The position numbers and the translations under genes were made by a program. 64,000 bases of DNA, from contig NZ_CP089211.1 in the NCBI RefSeq assembly GCF_021183825.1, forward strand, positions 3,087,501-3,151,500, in the 5' to 3' direction. The notes beneath the pieces are model-generated. The model did no database searches. It saw nothing but the letters and a program-made list of their open reading frames with translations, and had not been told where the DNA came from. Positions within the stretch are counted from its first letter, which is position 1, and the number at the start of each line of letters is the position of its first letter. The stretch is from Sinomicrobium kalidii (GTDB taxonomy: Bacteria; Bacteroidota; Bacteroidia; Flavobacteriales; Flavobacteriaceae). This document shows, piece by piece, positions 35,938-45,447 of the stretch.

Positions 35938-38844
35938 ATGAAAGATTCTAAAACCACCAAAATAAAATACGCAGGGAATATTCTCGTGAAATTTATCCTG
36001 ACCCTTTATTGTTGTATCCTTATGGGTGGCAGTACGGTTTATGCACAATCGTATGTGTCCGGCGAAAAAGGAACCGACAGGTTCCCTCTCGTAAATAATA
36101 GTGCCGCGCCCGTATACCTGGGAACAGAAGAATACAAGGGAGTGGTGAAGGCCGCCGAAGGCCTTCGTGAAGATATTGGCAGGGTAACCGGAAAATTACC
36201 GGAAATAAAACAGGGGAAAACGGAACTACCGTTCGTCGTGGTACTGGCAGGGACATTGGGAAACCACCCGCTAATAGACCAGCTGGTGGACGAAGGCAAA
36301 CTGAAAGTCAGCGGTATTGCCGGAAAATGGGAGACTTTTGTTACCGAGGTCATAGATCATCCCTTTGAAGGGGTGGAACAGGCCCTGGTGATTGCGGGAA
36401 GTGACAAACGCGGGACAATTTACGGCATTTACGACCTTTCCGAACAGATCGGTGTATCGCCCTGGTACTGGTGGGCCGATGTTCCTGTAAAGGAAAAGGA
36501 GGCCCTGTACGTTTTAAAAGGGCAGCATAGCCAGGGTACCCCGGCCGTCAAATACCGTGGTATTTTTATCAATGACGAAGCCCCGGCACTCTCGGGCTGG
36601 GTACATGAAAAATTCGGAGGCTTCAATCACCGGTTTTATGAAAAAGTATTTGAACTGATTCTGCGGCTGAAAGGCAATTTCCTGTGGCCGGCCATGTGGG
36701 GAAGGGCCTTTTATGACGATGACCCTCTAAACGCTGCCCTGGCCGACGAATACGGGGTGGTTGTCAGTACTTCCCATCACGAACCCCTGATGCGGGCACA
36801 TGTAGAGTGGAGCAGGTATGGCGAAGGCGACTGGAATTACCAGACCAACAAGCAAAAATTACAGGAATTCTGGAAAAAGGGCATGGAACGCATGGGGACA
36901 AACGAAAGCATTGTTACCCTGGGGATGCGGGGCGACGGCGATGAACCCATGAGTAATGACAGCAATATCGCCCTGCTCGAAAGGATCATCAAAGACCAGC
37001 GCGGGATCATCCGGGAAGTGACCGGAAAGCCCGAACAGGAAACCCCGCAGGTATGGACGCTGTACAAGGAAGTCCAGGAATATTACGATAAGGGAATGCG
37101 TGTCCCGGACGACATAACATTGTTACTGTGTGACGATAACTGGGGCAATGTAAGGAAACTGCCCGAATTCGGTACAGAACCCCGAAAAGGCGGTTACGGC
37201 ATGTACTATCACTTCGATTATGTGGGTGGCCCTAGAAATTACAAATGGCTCAATACCAATCCCCTGCCCAGGATATGGGAACAGATGCACCTCACTTACC
37301 GTCACGGTGTAGACAGGATATGGGTTGTAAACGTAGGCGATATCAAACCTATGGAACTGCCTGTTTCCTTTTTCCTCGACTATGCGTGGTCTCCCGGCAG
37401 GTGGCCTGCGGAAAGGATACGGGAATATGTGGTTAAATGGAGTGAAAAACAGTTCGGTTCCGAATACGCCACGGAAATTGCCGATTTACTGTCCCTTTAT
37501 ACCAAGTACAACAGCAGGCGGAAGCCTGAGTTACTGGATGCGGATACGTACAGCGTAACGCATTACCGGGAAGCCGAAAGGGTAGTAGAGGATTACAATA
37601 AACTGGAGGAACGCGCCGATGCCATTTATAAAAAACTCCCCGACGAATACAGGGACGCCTTTTACCAGTTGGTCGCTTTCCCCGTAAAAGCCTGTGCCAA
37701 CCTGAACGAATTGTACCTGACCGTGGCCAAAAACCGCCTTTATGCGGGCCAGGGACGGGCAGCGACCAATAAGCTTGCGGAAAAAGCAAGGATGCTCTAT
37801 AAAAGGGACGCCGACCTGACGACCTATTATCACGATACCCTTGCCGATGGAAAGTGGAACCACATGATGAGCCAGACCCATATTGGTTATACCTACTGGC
37901 AGCAACCGGAAGAACAAAGCATGCCCGACGTAAAGGAAATAGATATACCCGAAACACCATCTCTCGGGGTAGCCATTGAAGGCTCGTCCGAATGGTGGCC
38001 TCATTCCGGGGAAAAGCCCGTACTCTCCGAAATAAGCCCATACCAGACGGGCCGGAGATATTTAGAACTGTTTAACCGCGGTTCGGGCAGTCTTTCCTAC
38101 GAGATAGATGCTCCGGTTTCCTGGTTGATAATCTCAGAAACCCGTGGAAATATCCGGGATGAAAAGAGAATATGGATAGATGCAGACTGGAGCAATGCTC
38201 CAGATGAAAATACAGAGGTTCCTGTAACCATACGTTCTGGCCGGGATGAGGTTACGGTCTATGTAAAAGTGCAACCCTTTGCCGGGCAGGATGTAGAAGG
38301 TTTTGTGGAACAAAACGGATATATTTCCATAGAAGCCCCTCATTTCTCCGGTAAAAAAGAACTGAGCGGAACGGAATATAAAGTGATCCCTGATCTGGGC
38401 CGTACCGGGTCGGCAGTCACACTATTCCCGGTTACTGTGAATAGTGATGTGTTGCAAAATGAAGCACACTATCTGGAATATGAGATTTACCTGGACACTC
38501 CCGGGGAAATAAAAGTACACATCCTGACTTCGCCCACACTCAATTATGAAAATTCGCCTGAAGGTAAGCGGATGACTGTTTCCATTGATGGTAAAAGCCC
38601 GGAAACCGTTTATATACACAAAGGTGAAAACGGGAAGCTATGGGAAAAATGGGTAGCCCATAATATAAATGAACAGCTAAGTGTACACAAGGTGGATAAA
38701 CCGGGCGTGCATCACCTCAGAATACGTATGCTGGACCCCGGTATCGTATTGCAGAAGATCATTATCGATGCGGGAGGCTTAAAACCCAGTTACCTGGGAC
38801 CGGAAGAAAGTATGTATAGAACCAGGGCAAACAAAAACAAATAA
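35938..38844 (+). CDS. GH115 xylan alpha-1,2-glucuronidase
   Basis: 968 residues from the ATG at 35938 (a TTG six codons earlier would overlap the GH10 gene). Signal peptide ends at VYAQ, residue 37. GH115 marks: GSDKRGTIYGIYDLSEQIG and SPWYWWADVP (about 150-180), KYRGIFINDEAP, LRLKGNFLWPAMWG, STSHHEPLMRAHVEW and TLGMRGDGDEPM. A C-terminal beta-sandwich (about 780-960) is the usual GH115_C domain. The enzyme removes (4-O-methyl)glucuronic acid from xylan, including from internal xyloses. Full family length and no missing signature. One base separates it from the GH43 gene, so the two are coupled. Confidence 0.95.
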   Translation: MKDSKTTKIKYAGNILVKFILTLYCCILMGGSTVYAQSYVSGEKGTDRFPLVNNSAAPVYLGTEEYKGVVKAAEGLREDIGRVTGKLPEIKQGKTELPFVVVLAGTLGNHPLIDQLVDEGKLKVSGIAGKWETFVTEVIDHPFEGVEQALVIAGSDKRGTIYGIYDLSEQIGVSPWYWWADVPVKEKEALYVLKGQHSQGTPAVKYRGIFINDEAPALSGWVHEKFGGFNHRFYEKVFELILRLKGNFLWPAMWGRAFYDDDPLNAALADEYGVVVSTSHHEPLMRAHVEWSRYGEGDWNYQTNKQKLQEFWKKGMERMGTNESIVTLGMRGDGDEPMSNDSNIALLERIIKDQRGIIREVTGKPEQETPQVWTLYKEVQEYYDKGMRVPDDITLLLCDDNWGNVRKLPEFGTEPRKGGYGMYYHFDYVGGPRNYKWLNTNPLPRIWEQMHLTYRHGVDRIWVVNVGDIKPMELPVSFFLDYAWSPGRWPAERIREYVVKWSEKQFGSEYATEIADLLSLYTKYNSRRKPELLDADTYSVTHYREAERVVEDYNKLEERADAIYKKLPDEYRDAFYQLVAFPVKACANLNELYLTVAKNRLYAGQGRAATNKLAEKARMLYKRDADLTTYYHDTLADGKWNHMMSQTHIGYTYWQQPEEQSMPDVKEIDIPETPSLGVAIEGSSEWWPHSGEKPVLSEISPYQTGRRYLELFNRGSGSLSYEIDAPVSWLIISETRGNIRDEKRIWIDADWSNAPDENTEVPVTIRSGRDEVTVYVKVQPFAGQDVEGFVEQNGYISIEAPHFSGKKELSGTEYKVIPDLGRTGSAVTLFPVTVNSDVLQNEAHYLEYEIYLDTPGEIKVHILTSPTLNYENSPEGKRMTVSIDGKSPETVYIHKGENGKLWEKWVAHNINEQLSVHKVDKPGVHHLRIRMLDPGIVLQKIIIDAGGLKPSYLGPEESMYRTRANKNK

Positions 38845-38845
38845 T

Positions 38846-40396
38846 ATGAATTACACGATCAGATGCTGTCTTTTCTTTTTGGTATGGCAATGCCTGTACC
38901 TACCTGCTTTTGCACAGGAGGGCACCTATCGGAATCCGGTGCTGCCTGGGTTTTACCCTGACCCGTCGGTATGCCGGGTGGGGGAAGATTACTATCTCGT
39001 AACGTCCACTTTTTCGTATTTTCCGGGGATTCCGCTATTCCACAGCAAAGACCTAGTGCACTGGAATCAACTCGGACACGTGCTCGACAGGCCGGAACAA
39101 CTTCCCCTGGAAGACCTGGGAGTGTCCCGGGGCATTTTTGCTCCCGCCATCAGCTATAACGAAGGGTATTTTTACGTAACGACCACCCTGGTAGGAAAAG
39201 GCGGGAATTTTATTGTACGGACAACCGATCCCTCCGGCTCCTGGAGTGATCCGTACTGGCTGCCCGAAATAAAAGGTATTGACCCGTCACTGTTTTTTGA
39301 TGACGACGGGAAGTGTTACATTGTTTACAATAGTGATGCCCCGGACAATAAACCGGTATATGAGGGGCATCGCACCATACGGATAAACGAAATAGACCCG
39401 GAAAGCCTGAAAGTGATTGGCGACAATACCATACTGGTCAACGGCGGGGTGAAATTCGAAGATCATCCCGTATGGATAGAAGGGCCTCATATCTTTAAAC
39501 ACAACGGTTACTACTACCTGATAGCTGCCGAAGGAGGCACCGGGCCAAATCATTCTGAGGTGGTGTTCCGGAGTAGCAACGTACAGGGCCCCTATGCACC
39601 GTATAAGGACAATCCTATACTCACCCAACGCGATTTGCCTGCGGACAGGGAAGCGCCCGTATCGGCCACCGGTCATGCCCAGATCATCGAAACACAGCAC
39701 GGGGAGTGGTGGGCCACATTCCTGGCCACGAGACCCTATGATATGAAAGATTCCTACAATACGGGAAGGGAGACCTTTCTCGCCCCGGTAAAATGGGAAA
39801 ACGGCTGGCCTGTCATAAATCCGGATTTCGATGAGGTGCAATACAGCTATCCGAAACCCGATTTGCCCGCCTTTGGGGCAACGGATTTCCCGAAAAACGG
39901 TGATTTTGCCCTGAAAGATGATTTTGATAGTCCCGATTTGCCGGACTATTGGATGTTTCTTCGGACACCTTCCGAAAAATGGTATGAACAGGGCAATGGA
40001 ACACTGCGTATAAAACTGCGGCCCGTTGAAGCCACCGGAAAGAAAAATCCTTCCTTCCTGGCCAGGAGACAGCAGCATATCAAGGGAAGTGTGGAAACCG
40101 AGATGTCCTTCGTTCCGCAGAATGAAAATGAACTGGCAGGGATCATAGCCTTTCAGAATGAAGCCCATCATTATGTGTTTGCAAAAGGAATGTCGGAGAA
40201 CGGCAGTAATATGCTTAAATTGCTGAAGGCTGCGGCAGATGGTACGTATGAATTGTTAAAGGAGACCGATATAAAGGAGGGCGACCGCGATAAAAATATC
40301 CGTCTGAGGATTACATTTGATAAAGGACAATACCGTTTTTATTATGCGTTGGCCGATAAGGATTGGAAATTGTTTAATAAAGTAGACGGCACATAG
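38846..40396 (+). CDS. GH43 beta-xylosidase/arabinofuranosidase, truncated by an in-frame TAG
   Basis: 516 residues as read; signal peptide ending at AFAQ (residue 24). The five-blade propeller has its base aspartate in GFYPDPSV, the second aspartate in IKGIDPSLFFD and the acid glutamate in WIEGPHIFK, so the catalytic part is whole. A C-terminal beta-sandwich (GH43_C2-type, about 355 onward) begins but stops at KVDGT with TAG (40394-40396). The same frame runs on for 41 sense codons with a perfect family ending (see next entry). Homologous proteins have a tyrosine at this point. One base behind GH115. Enzymes of this kind release xylose or arabinose from oligosaccharides. Whether the shortened protein folds is unknown. 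Confidence 0.85.
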   Translation: MNYTIRCCLFFLVWQCLYLPAFAQEGTYRNPVLPGFYPDPSVCRVGEDYYLVTSTFSYFPGIPLFHSKDLVHWNQLGHVLDRPEQLPLEDLGVSRGIFAPAISYNEGYFYVTTTLVGKGGNFIVRTTDPSGSWSDPYWLPEIKGIDPSLFFDDDGKCYIVYNSDAPDNKPVYEGHRTIRINEIDPESLKVIGDNTILVNGGVKFEDHPVWIEGPHIFKHNGYYYLIAAEGGTGPNHSEVVFRSSNVQGPYAPYKDNPILTQRDLPADREAPVSATGHAQIIETQHGEWWATFLATRPYDMKDSYNTGRETFLAPVKWENGWPVINPDFDEVQYSYPKPDLPAFGATDFPKNGDFALKDDFDSPDLPDYWMFLRTPSEKWYEQGNGTLRIKLRPVEATGKKNPSFLARRQQHIKGSVETEMSFVPQNENELAGIIAFQNEAHHYVFAKGMSENGSNMLKLLKAAADGTYELLKETDIKEGDRDKNIRLRITFDKGQYRFYYALADKDWKLFNKVDGT

Positions 40397-40522
40397 CTGA
40401 GTACCCGGGAAGCCGGAGGTTTTGTAGGCGTTATGTTGGGGCCTTATACCACATCGGGCAATGAAGAATCCGACAATACAGCCGAATATAATTGGTTCCT
40501 TTACAAAGGAAACGACCAATAA
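40397..40522 (+). pseudogene. Orphaned C-terminal tail of the GH43 gene
   Basis: Directly after the TAG, in the same frame, the sequence reads LSTREAGGFVGVMLGPYTTS, then GNEESDNTAEYNWFLYKGNDQ and a TAA at 40520-40522. This is the typical last strand pair of the GH43 C-terminal domain (GGFVGVMLGPYA pattern). No frameshift is needed, so a single base change, most simply TAT or TAC to TAG, separates it from the main gene. Confidence 0.8.
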
Positions 40523-40533
40523 CCATATTGCTG

Positions 40534-40604
40534 TAGAGACGCACGGCCTGCGTCTCGATCAGGGGCCGTGCGTCTCAATCAGGATCGGACGCCGTACGTT
40601 TCTA
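40534..40604. repeat. Palindromic dispersed repeat, GAGACGCACGGCC type
   Basis: GAGACGCACGGCC (40536-40548) and its complement GGCCGTGCGTCTC (40564-40576), with an inner GCGTCTC copy and a decayed third copy to 40604. The same element, in a compact form, is at 50684-50709. Sits between the two GH43 genes. Confidence 0.7.
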
Positions 40605-40678
40605 TTAGGTGTTTAATTTCCGGAAAATAACAACAGACAATAACCAATAACAACAAAAACCATATCAAAAAAAGAAAC

Positions 40679-41803
40679 ATGAAAAAATACAGTTTAATAA
40701 AAACAGGTACTGTAATCCTTACAGGCCTGTTAACCGTTTCCTGTGGACAGGGAAACAAAAAGAAACAGGACGAACAAAAAACCGCAACGGTACAGGAGCA
40801 AAAACAGGAAACGGAAACAAAATTCCTGAACCCGCCGCTGGTAGAGGATATTTATACGGCCGACCCTTCGGCACATGTTTTTGATGATAAAATATATATT
40901 TATCCGTCCCACGACGTTGATGCCGGGACCGAAGAAGACGATTTCGGCGGGCATTTCGATATGCGCGACTATCACGTGTTTTCCATGGATTCCATGGGCG
41001 GCGAAGTCACCGATCACGGTGTTGCCCTCAGTGTGGAAGACGTTCCCTGGGCCGAAAAACAAATGTGGGCACCGGATGCGGCGTATAAAGATGGCAGGTA
41101 TTACCTTTATTTTCCCGCCAAAGACAAGGAAGGGATCTTCCGTATAGGCGTGGCTGTTTCCGATTCGCCCGAAGGACCGTTCAAGGCGGAGAAGGACCCC
41201 ATAAAAGGAAGCCTGAGTATAGACCCGGCCGTGTTTAAGAACGATGACGGGAAGTACTACATGTACCTGGGGGGAATTTGGGGCGGACAACTCCAGAACT
41301 GGCGTACCGGGAAATACAACAATACGGCAAAAACCCCGTATGACAACGAACCGGCTGATGACGAACCCGCGATAAGTCCGAGGGTAGCGCGTTTAAGCGA
41401 TGACATGCTGCAGTTTGATGAAGAACTGAAGAAAATAAAGATCGTAGACGGTGAGGGGAATCCCATTCCGGCGGGAGATCACAAGAGACGGTTTTTTGAA
41501 GCCGCCTGGATGCACAAGTACAACGGTAAATATTACTTTTCATATTCTACCGGGGATACCCATTTTATTGCCTATGCCATTGGCGATAGTCCCTACGGGC
41601 CCTTTGTATACCAGGGGAACATATTGAACCCCGTTCAGGGATGGACCAATCACCATTCCATTGTGGAAGTGGATGGAGAGTGGTACCTGTTTTACCACGA
41701 TACCCAGTTGTCCGGACAAACGCATCTGCGGAATATAAAAGTAACAAAACTGGAACACCGAGAAGACGGTACCATAGCCCCCATAAGTACCATTAAAGAA
41801 TAG
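40679..41803 (+). CDS. GH43 family glycosidase lipoprotein
   Basis: 374 residues, lipid cysteine C22 (LTVSCGQG), then a charged, glutamine-rich linker to about residue 45. Five-blade propeller with the base aspartate in IYTADPSAHVF, the second aspartate in GSLSIDPAVF and the acid glutamate in RRFFEAAWMHKYN. The pattern DYHVFSMDS and WAPDAAYKDGRYYLYFPAKD is that of the short GH43_1-like group with beta-xylosidase or arabinofuranosidase activity. No C-terminal beta-sandwich, and none expected. Last gene of the site C operon, followed by a bidirectional terminator. It may cover for the truncated GH43 upstream. Confidence 0.9.
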   Translation: MKKYSLIKTGTVILTGLLTVSCGQGNKKKQDEQKTATVQEQKQETETKFLNPPLVEDIYTADPSAHVFDDKIYIYPSHDVDAGTEEDDFGGHFDMRDYHVFSMDSMGGEVTDHGVALSVEDVPWAEKQMWAPDAAYKDGRYYLYFPAKDKEGIFRIGVAVSDSPEGPFKAEKDPIKGSLSIDPAVFKNDDGKYYMYLGGIWGGQLQNWRTGKYNNTAKTPYDNEPADDEPAISPRVARLSDDMLQFDEELKKIKIVDGEGNPIPAGDHKRRFFEAAWMHKYNGKYYFSYSTGDTHFIAYAIGDSPYGPFVYQGNILNPVQGWTNHHSIVEVDGEWYLFYHDTQLSGQTHLRNIKVTKLEHREDGTIAPISTIKE

Positions 41804-41910
41804 TTATTTAATAGTTGGTGTGTTTTTAGTGCCTCAGTGCCTTCCGGTATTTTTTACGACTGTGGAGGCGCAGGTCACAAAGCGTTCTGTACAATTTACG
41901 GCAGAACAAA

Positions 41911-41950
41911 AACGACCCGGTAAATTTCATCAGGAAACTTGCCGGGTCGT
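41911..41950. terminator. Bidirectional terminator between the GH43 operon and uxuA
   Basis: ACGACCCGG (41912-41920) pairs with CCGGGTCGT (41942-41950), with further pairing of AAATTT/AAACTT inside. Lies between convergent genes. Confidence 0.75.
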
Positions 41951-41979
41951 GCTATTGTTTATGGATTCACGCAATTAGG

Positions 41980-43158
41980 CTATACTTCGTTATTCATCGC
42001 ATATACGAGTCCCTGTTCGAGTCCGCGGATTTCTGCCAGTCCCTTCAGACGGCCTATCAGGGAATATCCGGAGTAGTGTTCCCTTCCTTCTTCCAGGGTG
42101 AAAAGCGCCCCGTGGTCCGGTCGCATGGGGAGGGCGGTATTTCTTTTGTTCATCAATTGAAGTATCCTGAAAACAATGGTTTCCATCGGTGCATCACCTC
42201 CCAGATGTTCTGCTTCTTTAAAAACGCCTTTTCGTTCTTTGGCTACACTGCGGAGATGAAGAAAATGTACACGGTCCCCGTGCTTTTCGAGGATGTTTAC
42301 CAGATCGTTGTCCGGATTGGCGCCTAAAGAACCTGTGCAGTAACACAACCCGTTAGCATTGACGGGAACGGCCTTTAGAATGGCACTGATATCTTCTTCC
42401 GAACAGACAATACGTGGCAGCCCGAGTACGGAAAATGGCGGATCGTCCGGGTGAATGGCGAGTTTGAGTCCCAGTTCTTCCGCTACGGGGGCTACTTCAT
42501 TCAGGAAATAATAAAGGTTTTCCCGGAGTTTGGTGTCGTCTATCCCCTCATACTGTTTCAAGAGGTCAAGGACTTTTTGCGTAGTGAAATTTTCTTTACT
42601 GCCCGGCAATCCCAGGAGTACCGTACGGAAGAGGGCCTGTTTTTCTTCCTCTGAAAGTTGCCTTCCATAGGCTTTGGCTTTTTCCTTTTCTTCTGCGGAA
42701 TAATCGTTTTCCGCACCGGGCCTCTCGAGCAGAAAGAGATCGAAATACACAAAGGCATCCTTTTCGAACCGCAGCGTTTTGGTGCCGTCCGGATTGACGA
42801 ATAGCGTGTTGGTCCGGACCCAGTCCAGTACGGGCATAAAGTTATAGGTGATAACCTTGAGTCCGCAGGCGGCGATATTTTCCAGGCTTTTTTTGTAATT
42901 TTCTATATAAACTTCGTAATTGCCGTTTTTCCGTTTGATATCTTCGTGTACCGGAAGGCTTTCGATTACGGTCCATTCCAGTCCGAGTCTGTGTATGACG
43001 GTCTGTCGTTCCTTTATGGCAGCAACGGTCCAGACATCCCCTACGGGAATTTCATGCAATGCGGTGACGATACCGCTCACTCCTGCCTGCTTGATTTCTT
43101 CGAGGCTTACACCGTCATGCGGTCCGTACCATCGCATGGTTTGCTGCATTCGTATCAT
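41980..43158 (-). CDS. uxuA: Mannonate dehydratase
   Basis: 392 residues from the ATG at 43158; the frame is open 13 codons further, but E. coli UxuA starts at the same point, just before MRWYGPHDGVSLEEI. Family marks: GVVTALHEIP-like SGIVTALHEIPVGDVW, ESLPVHEDIK, CYCTGSLGANPDND (metal cysteine) and VHFLHLRSV (metal histidine). It converts D-mannonate to 2-keto-3-deoxygluconate, the third step of glucuronic acid breakdown. Second gene of a unit with the short-chain dehydrogenase, 132 bases downstream of it. In this locus it would handle glucuronic acid freed by GH115. Confidence 0.93.
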   Translation of the reverse strand: MIRMQQTMRWYGPHDGVSLEEIKQAGVSGIVTALHEIPVGDVWTVAAIKERQTVIHRLGLEWTVIESLPVHEDIKRKNGNYEVYIENYKKSLENIAACGLKVITYNFMPVLDWVRTNTLFVNPDGTKTLRFEKDAFVYFDLFLLERPGAENDYSAEEKEKAKAYGRQLSEEEKQALFRTVLLGLPGSKENFTTQKVLDLLKQYEGIDDTKLRENLYYFLNEVAPVAEELGLKLAIHPDDPPFSVLGLPRIVCSEEDISAILKAVPVNANGLCYCTGSLGANPDNDLVNILEKHGDRVHFLHLRSVAKERKGVFKEAEHLGGDAPMETIVFRILQLMNKRNTALPMRPDHGALFTLEEGREHYSGYSLIGRLKGLAEIRGLEQGLVYAMNNEV

Positions 43159-43290
43159 GATGTATTTTATGGTTTGAGTTTTTTGTTTCAGGTTCAAAAT
43201 TTAATTCAGCCCAAAGTTCCGGTTTTATTTTTTTGCCTGGCGCGAGTCTCCAGACTCGTGCCCCGCATTATCAAAATAAAAAATGACCTT

Positions 43291-44025
43291 TTAAAACCCT
43301 ATACTGTTCCCCCCGTCAACCGGAAGTATAGTCCCTGTGGTAAATTTGGATTCCGAAGTGGCATAATAAAAAACTGCGTCGGCAATGTCTGAAGGCTCTC
43401 CGAGTTTGCCCATCGGTGTCCGGCCCAGCACCTTGTTTTTCCGTTCCGGATCGTTATCCAGTGCTTTGGAGGACATTTTGGTTTTTATAAAGCCGGGCGC
43501 CACACAGTTTACCCGGATACCATACTGGGCAAGTTCCACGGCCATGGCGCGGGTCATGCCTTCTATGGCGCTTTTACTGGCAGAATAGGCAATTACTTTC
43601 GGAATACCGTATTGTGAAGTCATGGAGCTGATGTTGATAATGCTTCCGCCACCATGCCCCTTCATTACTTTTACGACTTCCCGGCTCACGGCGAAAACGC
43701 TGAATACATTGGTATGGATAATGGATTGGAACTCCTCGTCGGTTACCTCCGTAAATTCCTTTTTCATGTTAATTCCTGCATTGTTTACCAATATGTCGAT
43801 GGGCGATTCTTTGGCAATATTCTCAATAAATCCGGGGATACCTTCCAGGTTGTTGAGGTCGAAGATCACGGGAATGGCCAGATCCCCGATCTCTTTACAG
43901 GCATTCTCCGTTTTTTCCGGGTTTCTTCCAACGATATAGGTTTTAATACCGTTATCACATAGTTTTTTTGCCGTGGCATAGCCCAGGCCCGAGTTTGCTC
44001 CGGTAACAACTGCCGTTTTAGTCAT
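43291..44025 (-). CDS. Short-chain dehydrogenase, probable fructuronate reductase
   Basis: 244 residues, classical SDR: cofactor motif TGANSGLG (residues 8-15), DILVNNAG (about 76-83), and catalytic SSMTSQYGIPKVIAYSASK with Ser, Tyr and Lys in place. The glycine-rich loop is followed by YIVGRNPEK, which suggests NADP(H) preference. Placed directly ahead of uxuA and under operator site D, it most likely performs the fructuronate-to-mannonate step; B. subtilis also uses an SDR enzyme (YjmF) there instead of the long-chain dehydrogenase UxuB of E. coli. A gluconate or KduD-type role is the alternative. Confidence 0.75.
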   Translation of the reverse strand: MTKTAVVTGANSGLGYATAKKLCDNGIKTYIVGRNPEKTENACKEIGDLAIPVIFDLNNLEGIPGFIENIAKESPIDILVNNAGINMKKEFTEVTDEEFQSIIHTNVFSVFAVSREVVKVMKGHGGGSIINISSMTSQYGIPKVIAYSASKSAIEGMTRAMAVELAQYGIRVNCVAPGFIKTKMSSKALDNDPERKNKVLGRTPMGKLGEPSDIADAVFYYATSESKFTTGTILPVDGGNSIGF

Positions 44026-44403
44026 ATTTCCAATGATTTTTTATGTTAAATTGCAATATCCGACTGGCTCCCAGACAATACGGGGGTTCTGAATATAATA
44101 CCGTGTATATTTTCGGATTCCGGTAAGGATATAGGGTGTAAAATAAGCGAAAAAAAGTCCATTTTCAAAATATTTGGTGCAATCGGTTGCGTTTTTTCGG
44201 ATGGCAGCCGGAATCCTAACAATTTTCCTATTTTCGAAAGTGGATGCAACATGAGTTGAGGGGAGGTATGGTTCGGCTCACCAAAAGGAGTGTTTTTTCT
44301 CCACTGCCCAGCTATCGTTATTTGGTCACTTCAGTTCAACTGTGCCGGTATTTTTCAATCTGTGAGGCTTCCTTACTTTCGTAAAAAATTGGTATATATC
44401 AAG
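44026..44403. other. Intergenic region between lacI-type gene and the dehydrogenase
   Basis: 378 bases, no gene. It contains operator site D. The leader from site D to the dehydrogenase ATG is about 150 bases and AT-rich, with no stable hairpin that I can see. Confidence 0.5.
44177..44192 (-). promoter_or_regulatory. LacI-type operator of the glucuronate unit (site D)
   Basis: On the minus strand the site reads ACGCAACCGATTGCAC, matching sites B and C in 14 to 15 of 16 places. It is 152 bases ahead of the dehydrogenase ATG. The 19-base-spaced -7 box seen at the other sites is not clear here. Confidence 0.75.
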
Positions 44404-45447
44404 TTATATTTTTTTCCGGTCCGAAGAATCCCTTATGAGCAGTTCCGTCGGGAGGACTGTGATCTCCGTGATCGTACTGTCGTAATCTTCTTTGGCATGT
44501 TGCAGGATACGTTGTGCAGATAGTTCCCCCATTTTTATGGCGGGATGCGTGATAGTAGACAGCCCCGGTTCCACGATAGACGCAATAGGGTCGTTATTAA
44601 AACCGATAATAGCCAGTTCTTCCGGGATTTTCACTCCTCTTTTTTTAGCGTGAAGAATGGCACTCACGGCGGCGGTATCGTTAGCAGAAAATATACCGTC
44701 CGGCGGTTCGGGAAGGTCCAGCAGTTTGCGTGTAACCTTTTCTCCTTCTTCGAAGCTCAGGGTCTTGAAGCCGATAATGAGTTTGTCGTCCAAGGGAATG
44801 TTATGATCTTTCATGGCATCCATATACCCCTTTTTACGTTCCCGGTATACATTCCGGTGCTGCGCCCCGGCAAAGTGGGCTATACGTTTGCACCCTTGTT
44901 CGATTAGGTGCTGCGTGGCCTTGTAGCCTGCAGCATAGTTGTCGATAATAACCTTGTGCACATCCAGTTCGTCCGGAACCCGGTCTACGAACACGATGGG
45001 AATCCCCTGGTCCATAAACTGCTGCAGGTGGTCCAGCTTGCGGGTTTCCATGGAGAGAGATACGATTAGGCCACTGATCCTGCTGTTGTATTGCGTTTGC
45101 GCATTGACAACCTCGTTCTCATACTTGTCGTTAGACTGGCTTATGATCACATTGTAGCCCGATTTTCTGGCGTATTCCTCGATGCCGCTTATCAGCGAAG
45201 AAATGAATGGCCTGTTGATACGCGATATCATAATTCCTATGGTCTTACTCCTGTTGTTTCGCAGGCTTGCGGCCAGGGAGTTCGGGTGATAACCCATTTC
45301 CTTGGCTGCCTTCTTGATGGCCCCGATCGTCTTTTTGCTGATGCTTTCGTGATCGTTCAGGGCCCGTGATATTGTGGAAGGGGAATACTTGAGCTTTTTT
45401 GCAATATCGTATATGGTAATTTCCTTTTTTGCTTTCATCGTTGTCAT
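44404..45447 (-). CDS. LacI/GalR-family transcriptional repressor of the xylan/xylose locus
   Basis: 347 residues (ATG at 45447; a second ATG three codons in is equally good). The N-terminal DNA-binding domain is complete: ITIYDIAKKLKYSPSTISRA, LNDHESISKKTIGAIKK and the hinge GYHPNSLAASLRNNRSKTIG. The rest is a periplasmic-binding-protein-like sensor (about 68-345) with IGFNNDPIASIVEPGLST. Such proteins bind near-palindromes of the kind found at sites A to E, and the gene lies between the glucuronate and xylose units. I infer that it represses all five until xylose, xylobiose or a related sugar is bound. Divergent from xylB; site E lies between them, 244 bases from its own start, so self-control is possible. 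Confidence 0.9.
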   Translation of the reverse strand: MTTMKAKKEITIYDIAKKLKYSPSTISRALNDHESISKKTIGAIKKAAKEMGYHPNSLAASLRNNRSKTIGIMISRINRPFISSLISGIEEYARKSGYNVIISQSNDKYENEVVNAQTQYNSRISGLIVSLSMETRKLDHLQQFMDQGIPIVFVDRVPDELDVHKVIIDNYAAGYKATQHLIEQGCKRIAHFAGAQHRNVYRERKKGYMDAMKDHNIPLDDKLIIGFKTLSFEEGEKVTRKLLDLPEPPDGIFSANDTAAVSAILHAKKRGVKIPEELAIIGFNNDPIASIVEPGLSTITHPAIKMGELSAQRILQHAKEDYDSTITEITVLPTELLIRDSSDRKKI

